Assembly: GCA_914767715.1 (NCBI GenBank)
Contig: CAJZBW010000001.1
Location: 1-36,228, forward strand
Direction of reading: 5' to 3'
DNA length: 36,228 bases
Source: Membranipora membranacea
Taxonomy: Eukaryota; Bryozoa; Gymnolaemata; Cheilostomatida; Membraniporidae
Shown here: piece by piece, positions 18,791 to 30,198 of the stretch
How positions within the stretch are numbered: the stretch's first letter is position 1
How the letters are laid out: the number at the start of each line of letters is the position of its first letter
Translations under genes and position numbers: made by a program
The notes under the pieces: model-generated
Databases searched by the model: none
Told to the model about the DNA's origin: nothing
The model's input: only the letters and a program-made list of their open reading frames with translations

Positions 18791-19104
18791 CGACTCTTTC
18801 CGTTATAACCTTTGTTAGGAATCTGGATATCAATTAATTCCCTTAAAAATAGCGTAGGAGAGGTAGGAATTCCTGATTGAATAATCGAAGAGTAAAACTG
18901 GAAAATATTTGTGATCAGTCACAATTGGAACTCAAGAGGAAATCAAAGACGGCAGATCATGCAAAATAAAAATCCCGCCCTTTTTTACTCGGATAGAATC
19001 AACTCAGAACGTGGGTTGATGATTTATTTCGAAAAGCTTAGAATTACTCCGAGTGATAGTAGCCGAGTCAACTAATAGGCTATTATAAATCCACAGAATA
19101 TTTG
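18791..19104. promoter_or_regulatory. divergent spacer upstream of the GTPase gene
   Basis: 314 bases between two divergent starts. Holds a TGATCA palindrome within GTGATCAGTCAC (about 18911-18922) and a C-rich AATCCCGCCC next to a T6 tract near 18970. No gene seen. Promoter content is inferred only from position. Confidence 0.35.
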
Positions 19105-20904
19105 ATGCAGTACTGTACCTATCCTCTGACAAAGCCAATATTAACCCCCGGAAGGAACAGTTCAAGGAGAATTTCGAAGATTCGGAAGCCAACTACAGCG
19201 AGGTCGAAAGGCCGACCATCTAAAACAGCAGTGGCCGACCCGTCCAACTGATCAGGATCGAACGCAACGGCCAAATAGCAGTGCTTCCATAGGCACTCGA
19301 CATCATCTGCAGCTATAATGAGCCAGTGGGCTTTGTGAGTCTGGCTGGGAAAACCAGGACAGGCAAGAGTTGCCTTCTGAATCGACTGCTCCATATCAAG
19401 GGACAGGGGGTAATCTTGGTATTATTCAGTTCAGAGTTGACTCATCGACCTCCAGTTGTACTGAGGGCATCTGGATGTGGTCGGATCCCTTTCGGAATGA
19501 AAAGTATCACAACCTGATCTTCTTTATAGGTAGAGCGCCTTTAACCCAGATACGGAGGGAACAGATAGTTTGGTTAAAGATTCAGAAAACGACACCAAAA
19601 TATTCACACTAGCGGTTCTTATTTCCTCGTTTTTCATCTACAACAGCGTGGGGAGTATCGATGAGCGATCGATTAGCGAGTTGGAAATGGTGACTGCCCT
19701 ATCTAAAAAGATAAAGACAGGGGACTCCTCGGACACAGGGCAGTTGGTCCGTTTCATGCCTAAATTCCTGTGGCTGCTGCGAGACTTCATGCTGCAAATC
19801 GAAGACAAACACTTCAGGAAGATCTCCTCGAACACTTACCTGGAGAACTGCCTGACTGAGCAGGACGAGGTCGGGATGGACCAGTCTTCCCGGAAGATAA
19901 AGCAGAGTATCCTTACGTATTTCCCCATCCGCTAGTGCCTGACACTGGTGCGACCAGTCTATGAGGAGGAACTAATTCATAACCTCAACTAGCTCGAGGA
20001 TCACCGACTGAGGCGAGAGTTTATAGATGGGGTCAATAGCCTGAGAAATAAGATCATTGATGGGACTGGGCCTAAACTCTATGGGGGGAAGGAAATAACG
20101 GGCCCAGGTATGTCGGTGATGATCCAAAGCTACGCTGATGCCTTCAACTCCGGAAGCGTCCCCAACATCCGTTCAGCCTGGGAGCAGATCTCTGCAGACG
20201 AGGGTAATGAGGCTTATCGGAACGCCTTGGAGGTTTATTAGCAAATTTTCGAACAGTAGGTGGGCGAGGAAAGGCCTCAGGGCTAGTTGTAGATCAACAA
20301 GGTCACAAACAAGCTTCGAGTGGAGACCTTGAACAAATTTCGATAGTAGATAGGCCAAAGCCTGCAGCAACATAGGGACGTTGAGCGTAAGCTCTAAGAG
20401 TTCATCTTCAATAACTAGCAGGAAATTATTCAAAACAATTAGATTATTTGTGAACGGTACAACAACAACTTGATATCTTTGCATTCTCAGTCGATTAAGG
20501 CCAAGTTGGAGGGTCAGCAATATGGCGGACCTGAAGGAGCTCAGGAACTGGCGCAAGATATTGAGGAGTGTAAAGGTAAGTATAATACGGAGGCTGTAGG
20601 CAAGAGTCAAGGGGCCATTCTGGCAGAATTTGCGACTACCCTTACCCCGATCATCATGCTCATCCAGACCAATGTCAGTGGTAAGCAAGAAAACGATGAT
20701 AAATAAAGAAGAATAGCCTAGTAAGAAAACAAAAGACAGATGAAAATCCTCGAGCAAAAGAACAAGAGTATGGAAAACCAGTTAGCTGCCCAGCAACGTA
20801 CTGAAAACATCAAAGATAAGAAAGGCTCTCGAAAGGACACCAGAAAGAGTGATAAGATTTAGAAAAGTTCAGGTTGCTGTGGAGGAGGATGCAGTATTAT
20901 GTGA
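19105..20904 (+). CDS. guanylate-binding protein (GBP/dynamin-superfamily GTPase) with CaaX end
   Basis: 579 residues from four exons; introns 19115-19134, 19410-19429 and 19530-19549, all 20 nt. GBP features in order: LPEALDIICSY strand/helix, P-loop AGKTRTGKSCLLNRLL (about residue 75), GIWMWSDPF with the switch-I Thr just before, switch II DTEGTDS, LAVLISSFFIYNSVGSID, then FPIRECLTLVRPV. The C-terminal half is a long helical domain with coiled coil. It ends CCGGGCSIM, a CaaX box (CSIM) expected to be farnesylated, as in vertebrate GBP1/2/5. The second and third introns are fixed by homology; the first exon (10 nt) is a frame-based choice and the least secure part. TAG 19290-19292 encodes the conserved Glu of PEAL. 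In protists these GTPases act in membrane remodelling; any role here is inferred. Confidence 0.9.
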
Positions 20905-20938
20905 TAGGATTGTTTAATATACATTTAGATGTTCATAA

Positions 20939-21652
20939 TCATTCTGCCAAGGCTGAGCATAAGACAATCATCGAGAAATTGATGTTGTCAGGGTCACGGT
21001 CCATGAATTTGCGGATTTGAGCTGACCCTTTTTCCAGGAACTATTATTCAGTGCAAGCTCCATGGTCGACTGGGCACTTCTTGAAACCGTCTAATTCATA
21101 GATTCTTCCGTTTTTGGGGACAAATGAAATGAAGTGTGAGTTGCAGGCTCGACCAACGCTAGATTGTCCTTCATTGACCGCCTGTTTATGTTCATTCAGA
21201 ATTTATTCACTATTTTTGAAGATCTCAGCCCTGGCTTCACAGTCTTTCCCCAAAGCTTTAACACTGAATTTGTCCAAGAAAGAATCAACTGTCACAATAT
21301 TGGGATATTTTTCCTTGGCATTAAGGATTATATGGAACAAAGCTATGGTACCACATGCATTGGTGGCATGTTGCTTCATAAAAAAGACGTTGTTATTCAC
21401 TTCTTCTGGTTTCAATTGACCTGCCTCTGTTTCTTTGAAACTGCTCTGAACTGGTGATTATTCATAGAGCATCATGATTCCAAGCACAGGTTTGGGGACC
21501 ATCTCAAGACCCCACTCTTCAAGCGAGAGCAATTCTTGGAAAGAAAACACTTCGGTTTTGAGTCCCATTTTAGCAATATAGCTGTTGATGACTTCAGGAT
21601 TGCTTTCCAGTGGCATCCAATTTTGATCTTGTCCTCCTTGTTCACCTTACAT
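20939..21652 (-). CDS. ubiquitin carboxyl-terminal hydrolase, UCH (peptidase C12) family
   Basis: 237 codons, no intron, ATG 21650-21652, TGA 20939-20941; UCHL1/L3 are about 225-230 residues. UCHL3-like start WMPLESNPEVINSYIAKMGL, then the active-site set: Gln in VFFMKQ, Cys in NACGTIALFH, His in NSHFISFV, Asp in YELDGFKKCPVDHG, and KFMDRDPD near the end. The crossover loop with ATNEGQ-like QAVNEGQSS is present. The enzyme releases small adducts from the ubiquitin C-terminus. All catalytic residues are intact. Only 34 bp separate its stop from that of the convergent GTPase gene. Confidence 0.93.
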
Positions 21653-21803
21653 ATCTAACAAAGAATTACATCTTCCAAAAATAGTATGCAAAATATACTT
21701 CATGTTCTATTCAAGTTTACTTGATTTCAAAAGAGAATCTTTGATTTTGGGTTAAATGGGAAGTAATATGAGTAGATAATATAATTTTCTATTTTTGGAA
21801 GGA

Positions 21804-22717
21804 ATGTAGGTTAGAGGAATACTTCGAAACAACACCCTCACTTCCCTCAACAGGAAGTCAGTCAGCAAGACCACCCTCAAGCCTATCAAGCACAAGCAGG
21901 AAGAGGAGAAGGACAATTCTAAGACAGAAATTTCTCCCTTCCGTAAACATCCTGGCTTCGTTCACATTAGAGCAACCAACCCTGCCCACAGTGACTATAA
22001 AAAGTTCGTGACCTTGCTCTACAAGGGACTCTTCTACTCTGTCAATAATCTCAAAGGGCCTTCTCAAGAGTACATTAAGAAGAAGGGAGTTAAGCTGCCG
22101 GAACCAGCAGGTACTTCCTTTCCTATTTAGATTCAAAAAAGAAGTTTTTGGTGATGGATCTTGATGAGACTCTCATCCACTCAATCTTTGACAAAGATGA
22201 AAAAACTGATGTGACTCACTATCACAAAGGTGATGAGTTCAAATTCAATGTTCGACCTCATTGCTTCGAATTTTTGGCTAACATGAGTCAATACTACAAT
22301 GTCTATGTTTTCACAGCTGGAACATTGGACTATGCTGAGCCAATCATAAACTATCTCAATACTCCAAAGAAAACTATTCTGGGTTTTCTGCATCGCAAAA
22401 ATTGCATGGAAACTCAAAATGGATTCTTCATCAAAGATTTGAGGATTATTCAAAATCGTGGGCTCAAGGACATCGTAATGGTTGACAACTTGGTCCATTC
22501 ATTTGGTCTTCAGATCAACAATGGCCTTCCAATTCTAGAATTCCTCAATAACAAGCATGACAAAGAACTTCAAGGAATGGAGAAGCTGCTGATTGAGCTG
22601 AGTGGCAAGGAAGACGTCCGTGATTTCCTTGAGGACAAGATCAAGCTGAAGAGTGTGCTGGATGTCAGTGAGAGTGAATATCTGTCGGTCGATGAATATG
22701 CAGTTCAGAAGATGTGA
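21804..22717 (+). CDS. NIF/SCP-type phosphatase of the HAD superfamily (CTD phosphatase-like)
   Basis: 297 residues from exons 21804-22110 and 22131-22717, with the 20-nt intron GTACTTCCTTTCCTATTTAG. The HAD phosphatase core has the nucleophile motif VMDLDETLIHS (DxDxT), VRPHCFEFLANMS, the VFTAGTLDYAEPII motif, FLHRKNC, and IVMVDNLVHSFGLQINNGLPI with the conserved Asp. This is the FCP1/SCP/Dullard set, which removes phosphates from the RNA polymerase II tail or other Ser/Thr targets. About 100 basic residues precede the domain. There is no BRCT domain, so it is SCP-like rather than FCP1. The ATG at 21804 is followed by TAG (Glu); no earlier in-frame ATG is evident. Confidence 0.88.
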
Positions 22718-22856
22718 TCAACTATACTTTATCAATATTTACATACTCTATCAATTGCTCTATGAGGTTCATTCCATTAATTTCGATATGATTCTTCAAA
22801 TTAGTTTGATTCCTTTGACATTTGACTTGTAGAAATAGAAGATATGTCCTAAATTT

Positions 22857-24540
22857 ATGCATTTTTTCAACCTTCCTGACTCTAAATACCGAACTAACTA
22901 TTTTTATAAATTTGCCGGTGACTAAAAAACCGCTCAAACACATAATAATATCACTGATGAGGAACTAAAAGCATCATTCATCCAAGTACCTGAACGTAAA
23001 AAGCTCTTCCCTCCTTCACTACTGCAAACTTCCATCCAATGCAGCAAAGTAGCAACACCATCTTCCTAACGACAATTTCAAATAATCCAAAAATATCAAT
23101 GAGGCCACCAACCATACCTCTAATCCTACTGAAAACATTCGAGAACGAGAAGACGATTTCGAAGGTAATAGTCAAGATGCTATTGGGTTTCACCAGGTTA
23201 AACTTATGAAGCAAACTTTGAAAGGGAATAACATTAATGCTGAAGCTATTCAGGAGGGAGAGGACAGTACCAGGCTATTTAGGCCTCAGAAAATACAGAT
23301 CATTAAAACAGATGAGGAACAAACTGTCAAAATTAGCTAGGTTGTGAATTCAGCTCTCAAAGGAGAAATCGCCAAGGAAGTTGCTCTGGCTGAGACAGCC
23401 AAAAAACCTAGGGGAAGTTCAATTGAATCTTTAAGAAGAGGTAAAAAAATTAATGTTGCTGTACCTTCATCCGCTAAATTTGACATCCCTCAAGACAAAA
23501 AAGTCGAAAAGATTTTCGAGACAGCTCCTCTACGCTAGAAATGGGGATAGCTGCTCAACCACTGGGATAGATTTTAGATCGGCTATGAACACAAAAAGCT
23601 GCTGCGTATTTTGCGGGCAATGGACTCAACGATAAACTTCCTCCGAAAGGAAAGCGCTTTGAAGGTGGATTTCTATAACTCTCTCCGCAGACGGATAAAA
23701 TAAAATATGGGCTTGATCATCACCCAAAAGCACATCCAACAGTTGCTTTTCATCAACGACTCTCTCTTTAAGGTGGAGTGGTCTGAAAATCCAAACATCA
23801 GGGACTATGACCTCCTCTTAACTATCCCAAAATATGCTTCTGAAGATGATCGGATAAAGCAGGCCCAACAAAGTATGGTCGAGTATCTGATCGCGATGGA
23901 AGTTGAGTACATGGAAGAGCACAAAACTGTCAAAGAAAGTGTCTTCAGGTGGGCTAGAGGCTTCGACCCCAACAACATAGAAATTCCAACCAAACTTCTA
24001 CCCTCCCATCCAGTTCTCAAAAATGCAGAAATACGCAACATGACACGTGAGTAGATAAGCAAATGTCCCAGTCAAAATTTCAGAGATTTTTTCAATAAAA
24101 AGAAAGATGAGGCTGATGACAAGAGCCGAGTTTCCGAAGATATTGTGAAAATGGTTTTCTCCAAGCAATCAAACAACTCCATCAAGGAGCGACTTTACCA
24201 GGCAATTAGGTAGAAGTAATAAAAGATGCAAGCCAAGCAGGACAGTACATTCCCACTAATTGACAACAAAACTCTTTTGGACGTTATCGATGACATCATG
24301 ATAACTTACAGTGGTAGAGGAGTCAGCAACATTCCAAAATCAGCTCTGATCGACATCATCGACAGAAAGACAAGTTTGAATTCGGCTCAGATAATGTAGT
24401 GCATTCGTGCTATCTGTTCGGCAACTGATATAAAATTCCTAAAAGAAGTGACAACTAGCAACAAATTGGTGGTGCTACAGATAAACAGGGTTCAGTATAA
24501 TGCGATGAGAGAGTGTGCCAAAGCTATGAAACTTGAATGA
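22857..24540 (+). CDS. CDT1-like DNA replication licensing factor
   Basis: About 540 residues. The C-terminal two-thirds, in one frame from about 23103 to TGA 24538-24540, shows the CDT1 layout: HKKLLRILRAMDSTINFLRK (winged-helix/geminin-binding region), ITQKHIQQLLFI, YDLLLTIPKYA, IPTKLLPSHPVL, then a C-terminal winged helix near residues 460-540 (IPKSALIDIIDRKTSL, AICSATDIKFLKEV). CDT1 loads the MCM helicase at origins. A second ORF starting at ATG 22857 (MHFFNLPDSKYRTNYFYKFA) must join it through an intron of length 3n+1. None of about 20 nt fits; candidates are 23049-23103 (55 nt) or 22996-23044 (49 nt). Without it, a start at 22957 in the main frame is possible. Domain call is good; the N-terminus is unresolved. 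Confidence 0.72.
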
Positions 24541-24610
24541 TTTGCTCTTCCTGTTTATATTGAATTCATAGTTACTACTTAATTAAAGCAGAATTTTGTA
24601 ATATTTAGAT

Positions 24611-27600
24611 ATGAAATCTCATAGTAAAGACGCCAGTAGCTGCTTGTCGGATAAAGATATCCAGCTTGTTAGGAAGACTTATTGTAAACTTACGTAACTG
24701 TACTATGAGAATGGTAAAAATGAGTCTGTAGTTATGGACCTAATCCATCTTGGGAAACTTATTACTCAAGTTGTACCTAATACGAGGCAAATTGCAGTTC
24801 TTTCGCTTCTACCTATCATTGAACCATTGAAAATAAAGTCAAAATCTAGACCTGAGTTACTTTCTCATATTGAAGAAATGATCAATCACCTCAAAAATCC
24901 TACTTAAAAAAACATCAGTTATGATTCCCTTTTGCATTCGTTACAGAAGAGTGATCTCTTCACAGTGGGTTGCACAGTTGCCATTAGATTCTATGAAAAA
25001 ATCCATTCAAATTCATCAGAAGTCAACTGGAGAGAAATAATTTCGGAACTTTCCAGAAATATAGCCATCAACCCAACTCTATGCATAGAGCTTAGTTATT
25101 TGATTTGTCGAGAAAATGAAATGAATAGTCGTTATGCTGTAAAATCTGGGTTGGTAAAATTTGTCTTTTTGTCGTACATTGGAAGTACCCTTGAAAATAG
25201 GTACAATCTTTATAAGGCAATTAAGTTACTTAAAGTGTTAGCAACTGCGGAAGGAGCTTTGCTCAGGTAAAAATAAAAGGGACTAGCATTGGTTATCTAT
25301 ACCTATGATGATTATGTTCCTGTCGTTGAAGGGATTATCGCAAAGTGCTATGATAACGAGTATTGTCAGGCTATTGATAATAAAAGGAAGTATAATCCCG
25401 TTACCATCGACCAACCTTATCTCTGGAGCTATTTGGAGTTGTATTGCCTGAATAATTTGAGTTAAGCAACCGTAAAGGAGCTGATAGCTTGGCTTAGACA
25501 GATATTGAATTATGTTGAGGAAAAGAAGATTTATGGTATTCTTTCAAACTATTCTAAATTTAAAAAGCAAATCCTTCAATAGGTTCTTTAGATTTTTCCA
25601 AAAAGTGAAAATGCTCTCTTGAATTACATAAAACTCTGTGTAAATTGTTGTGAGTTGAACTACAGTAGTATTAGCCACATAAATATGCCAAATCTTGAGA
25701 AGTTGGTCGAGAAGAGTCCGAACCCTAAGGTCACAAACCTCTTCAAGTACTTAAAATAGCTTAAAAATAAAGAATCAAATATTGGAATATTGAGTGAAAA
25801 TTATAAAAAGATGTTTGATATGGAGAAGAATGCAGACTTCATGATGGAAAGAGCGACTAAAATTCCTCAAAATAATGAATAGTTGACCGATATTAAATAA
25901 ATTCTCAAGGAAAAAGATAGGACAAATTAATTTGAATCCGATACCCTAAGAACTGTCAAAGAAAAATCATTAAATTCCTTGCATATTGCGATCATGCAAA
26001 AGAAAAAACTGGATATGAACATTATTTTGAAAAATATTGATCTTGGTGATGTGAGATTGCTGGCAAAGCTTCTTCAGATTGTTTAATTGTGCCTGACTAT
26101 CAATGAGGATTTGATATAAACTATTGACCTCGAGAGGGTCCTAATAATAGTCCAATAGATTGAAGAAAATTATAATGGATAAATTATTGAATGGGGCTCG
26201 ATCAATCAATTAATTTCCATTCTTACCGATGAAGGAGAGTGGAAAAAGCATTTTAATGAAATAACTTAGAAATGTTTTTGGTTGCTCAACATTCAATAGC
26301 CAAGTAAAGAAGATGAGAATTTGATTTGGTAGATTACTTCTAAATTTGGAGTAGAAATTACTAAATATCAACATAAGATACCATTTTTGATAGGGTTTCT
26401 TAGTCGTGCTATGATGGCTGATGGTAAACTAAGGCTATATAATCTATTCAAATCAATTTTTGATATTCTGACAGAAAATATCAAAAATAATACACATCCA
26501 TTATACAAAACCTCATTGATAATGTTATCAACTTTTTTGAAAAATTGGTATGTAGATTCTAAGGAAGAATAAGATCAGAAAAATAATCAAGCTTTTGAAG
26601 CTATAATTGGGCCTCTTGTTAAAATAGTTCTCAATAATTTTAGAGGACTTGAACAATAATACTAATTTCTGGAAAATTGTCTTCCCTACAGTATAAAATA
26701 AGATAGTTTGACTGATAATGTTGACTATCTCATCAATCTATATGGAAGGTTTGCCTCGTATATCTATAAACAATCACACCTTCATGGTTCTAAACTCCAA
26801 ATAAATAATTAACGTATCAGAGTTATTGGTAAACTACTTCCAGAGTATAGTAGAAACATCCTGGAAATTCTTAACTTTTTGGAGCATAATAGTGAACTTC
26901 TCCAATCTGATGAGCTTAGTGCAATGCTTCTCAATTTAATGAACAAAAAATTTATCTATTGGTTTGTCTACCCTAATTTCTATAATATTTTGAGTAAACT
27001 TATCTCGATATTGACAAAAACTTCAAATCAGGTTATTGTTATGAATTTTACATCTCTTATCTATAACCTGATAATTTTTATCAGTAATAATGAAGATATT
27101 TCTTAGGAGTAGAAATAAGATCTCTTGAGTTAAGTCAAAAATTGTCTTTAGAGTTTATCTTAGAAGGGGATACCTATCGATAAAGATAGGATTCGAAAAG
27201 CTGCGGATAAAATAGCTAACAAAGATATCAAGCAAGAAATCATTGAAATTTTAAAAAATTATAAGATCAACGAAAACTAAGAAGCTCCTTTAGAATAATA
27301 AATTGACATAAATAAATAATATGTCAGCAACCTCCTTCCTTCTCCAGTTAGACAAGGCAAAAACTAAATCATCTAAGATATCGAAAAAAATGAAAGCCAC
27401 TAAACTACAGATCAGAATATTGAAAATCTTGAGCTTGATCAAGCTGTCATCATCTAAAGTGAGGAAGTGCTGGAAGTGATAGAGGCACTTAGAATATTGA
27501 AAAAAATAATTGAAAAAAAAGAACCAGAAGCAAGGTTTTCCCAGCTGTATCCTATATTCATCAAAAATTAAATAAGATCAGAACATATCGATATATTAGG

Positions 27601-29863
27601 TCATCTTCTTGCTACTTTCTATCCGAATCGACCTGAGTAGATGCAGAAACAGGCCCTTGAGCTTTTGCTCATGAAGGACAAAACAAGATTATCAAAGGAA
27701 AGTTGTTATAGGTTACTTGCTAATAATCCTCCGACCTTTTGTCTTTCCAGGAGATGGAAAATTATTGGGCGATAATGGGTCGATCTTGCTATGCTGCGAT
27801 TCACTGAAGGTTATTTCTTGGATGCGAGTCAGGTTGCTGAGCAAAACCTGGGAAAAGCATCTTAGCAGGAGTATTTCTTCTCTAAAAGTTATCATGAAAT
27901 AGTGATAAATAACTTCCCAAAGCTAGCAAACCTTTAAGAAACGAAAAATGTTCTTACATTGATCGGTACAAGTGCAAAAAACATTCAAATGAAGAACAAA
28001 TACTATCGAGAAAAGATCCATATCAGAATACTGCAACTACTTGAAAAATATATGCACAATAGCAAATTCTTTGCCAATATGCTTTATGCTCTCTCATCGC
28101 TTGTCTATATGCAACAGTAGGTTTGTATTGATCTTGTCAAGTATAAAAAAGAGCTCCAGATGATTGTCAACCAACTCAATACGGAAAGAGAAAATAGGCC
28201 TATCATTTAATCTGGGGCTTGCCTTATTGCCAATATTTCTTATTCGAATGAATAGGTGAAGGAGGTTTTGAGGCAACTCAATGTTATCCCTGTCTTCTTA
28301 TCACTCTTTGAGTCTATCATTGAAAATGGATAGATTAGCATTTTTAAGCAGATTTTTCGAGCTTTTGGGAATCTTTCTCTATCAGCCAAATGCACTCATT
28401 AACTAATTGATCAACATTTTTGCTCACTTGCGATACAGATGGTTCAAAAAATCGATATTTTTGTTAATTTTGAAGAAAAGAAAGCTCCTCTCATAAAAAT
28501 CCTCCTTGATCTTACTGCAAACCTGGTTTCTCATCGATACAAGCTGGAAGTCTTTCATAAATAAAAGGTAACTGACCTTCTGCTGACTCTCCTCGAAACA
28601 AACCAAAATCATCTACCGATTCTAACAACATGTATCGATACTATTGACAGTCTCTGTCAGAATCCTCAGATATAAAACTACGTGGTAATTGAAAAGAAAA
28701 TACCGTTTATTTTGATCGATATTCTAAAGATTCAGACCGATGAAAAAATTGTTGTCAAATCTACTAGACTACTGACTAATCTTACTATTAATGCTGCTTG
28801 CATTCCTCATATTCTAAGAGCCAATCTTTTAAGTGTTCTGGCTAGTATAGTTATGCCTCATTTCTATGGAAATCAGTTGGCGGTTGAGCAGAGTAAAAAA
28901 ATGCAAAATTATATCCTTAAAATCATTTCTAGGGTCTACCATTCTAAACCTGATCGTGAGACTATTCTAAAAAGTGGGTATCTAGATTGTCTCATTAAAA
29001 GTATTGAAACTAGTGACCAAATTGAAGATGCTTACATTGAATTACTGTCTTACTACTCTGAGATGATGCCTAATTACTTGAATAAAAGAGCCTTCATATG
29101 TCTGATTACAGTACTCACGAAGAGGATTACCAAGAAATAGATAACAATTAAGTGTCTCAAGGCTATTAAAAGACTCTCTGCTTTCTACGAAAGAGATGAA
29201 GAAGATTTACTTGTACCAGGAACATCTGACGTGTATGAAAAACTACTTTCTTCAGAGATAAAGGATGAAGGTCTTGAACTCCTTTGCTACCATCTCTTGC
29301 GATCAGGAAAACTCCGTCACTATTTGAGTAAAGAGAATACAAAAGTTCTTGAAATAGTCAGAAAGATAGGATAAAGTAACAACTACCTTGAAATATCGAG
29401 ATAGATAAACTTCCTTATCCATAACCCCTTCCTGATTCTGGAATAAAGTGAATCGTCATAGCACTAGAATTAATACCAGCAACTGAAAAAAGGATTTAAA
29501 TGCAAGCTTTTTAGGGTTGATGGTTCTTCTAAGAAAGCAATAATTGACATGAACAATGAGTATTAGATCAGGGCATATAAATATCCGGATGGAGAGATAA
29601 AGGATAAGTATGTTATTGACATCAGAAATATCAAGGATTTCCAGTTCAACTTTCCCTTCAGCGAACAACTTTGGCAGTCAACCATCTTTTCTCAGGAAAA
29701 GGGAATCTTTGATTCGACGAAATGTGATCCAAAGAAATGTTGCACTTTGATTAGCAACAAGAAATGGGGTGTCATCAGCTTTGTTAACATCGAGTTCGAC
29801 AGTTAGGAGGAAAAAAGGAGGTTTTATGTATGCCTTCAGACCGTTTATAACAGCTTGCGATGA
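24611..29863 (+). CDS. giant helical-repeat (ARM/HEAT-like) protein, 1750 aa
   Basis: A single open frame of 1750 codons, ATG 24611 to TGA 29861-29863, with dozens of TAA/TAG read as Glu and no intron. Repeated pairs of amphipathic helices of about 40 residues run through it (for example KSTRLLTNLTINAACIPHI and SGACLIANISYSNEEVKEVL near 28200-28850), typical of armadillo/HEAT solenoids. Between about 27110 and 27450 there is an acidic low-complexity insert. The last 130 residues change character: FKCKLFRVDGSSKKAII, EIRAYKYPDGEIKDKYVID, WGVISFVNIEF and RRFYVCLQTVYNSL look like the strand-rich PH-like fold with a closing helix. I cannot name the orthologue; a scaffold or transport role is inferred from architecture. 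Base composition is AT-richer than in the kinase or GTPase genes. Confidence 0.8.
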
Positions 29864-30198
29864 TTTATACAGCAATATTACACTTCGAATTCTCCATCTT
29901 ATCAAACCAACCGAAGGAGCTTTTTTACCGCCCTTATCAATTAACTTTAGCTTCTTACCCCGTCACCCCCTCTCTTATCTTCCTTAAAGGGTCCATGACC
30001 TGATGGAGACATAAAAATCTATGGATGATGGTGATGGATGCATGCTAATGAGTCTTGTGGCCCAAAATAATCTATTAAAAATAATGAAAAATGAATATTT
30101 AAGCTGCATAAGCTACAAAATGATCAACAAAAGGGCGGCTCTCCACCAGTCAATTTAAATCTAACTATAATTGAGTATATTTATAATTTTTTGCCAAG
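29864..30198. other. spacer between repeat-protein gene and SPT6
   Basis: 335 bases, same-strand neighbours on both sides. It contains a pyrimidine-rich stretch (29945-29985) that would suit a 3' end, purine/AT tracts, and a short GC-rich island AAGGGCGGCTCTCCACC near 30135 ahead of SPT6. No ORF or folded RNA was recognised. Confidence 0.4.

Noticed and set aside
18911-18922. TGATCAGTCACAA, also found near 5281, as a regulatory element
   Set aside because: Only two occurrences, one of them at a gene 3' end; chance cannot be excluded.
22722-22943. Minus ORF overlapping the end of the CTD phosphatase gene
   Set aside because: Its stop is TAG, which is Glu here, and the frame would run into the phosphatase gene; the plus-strand CDT1 start explains part of the region better.
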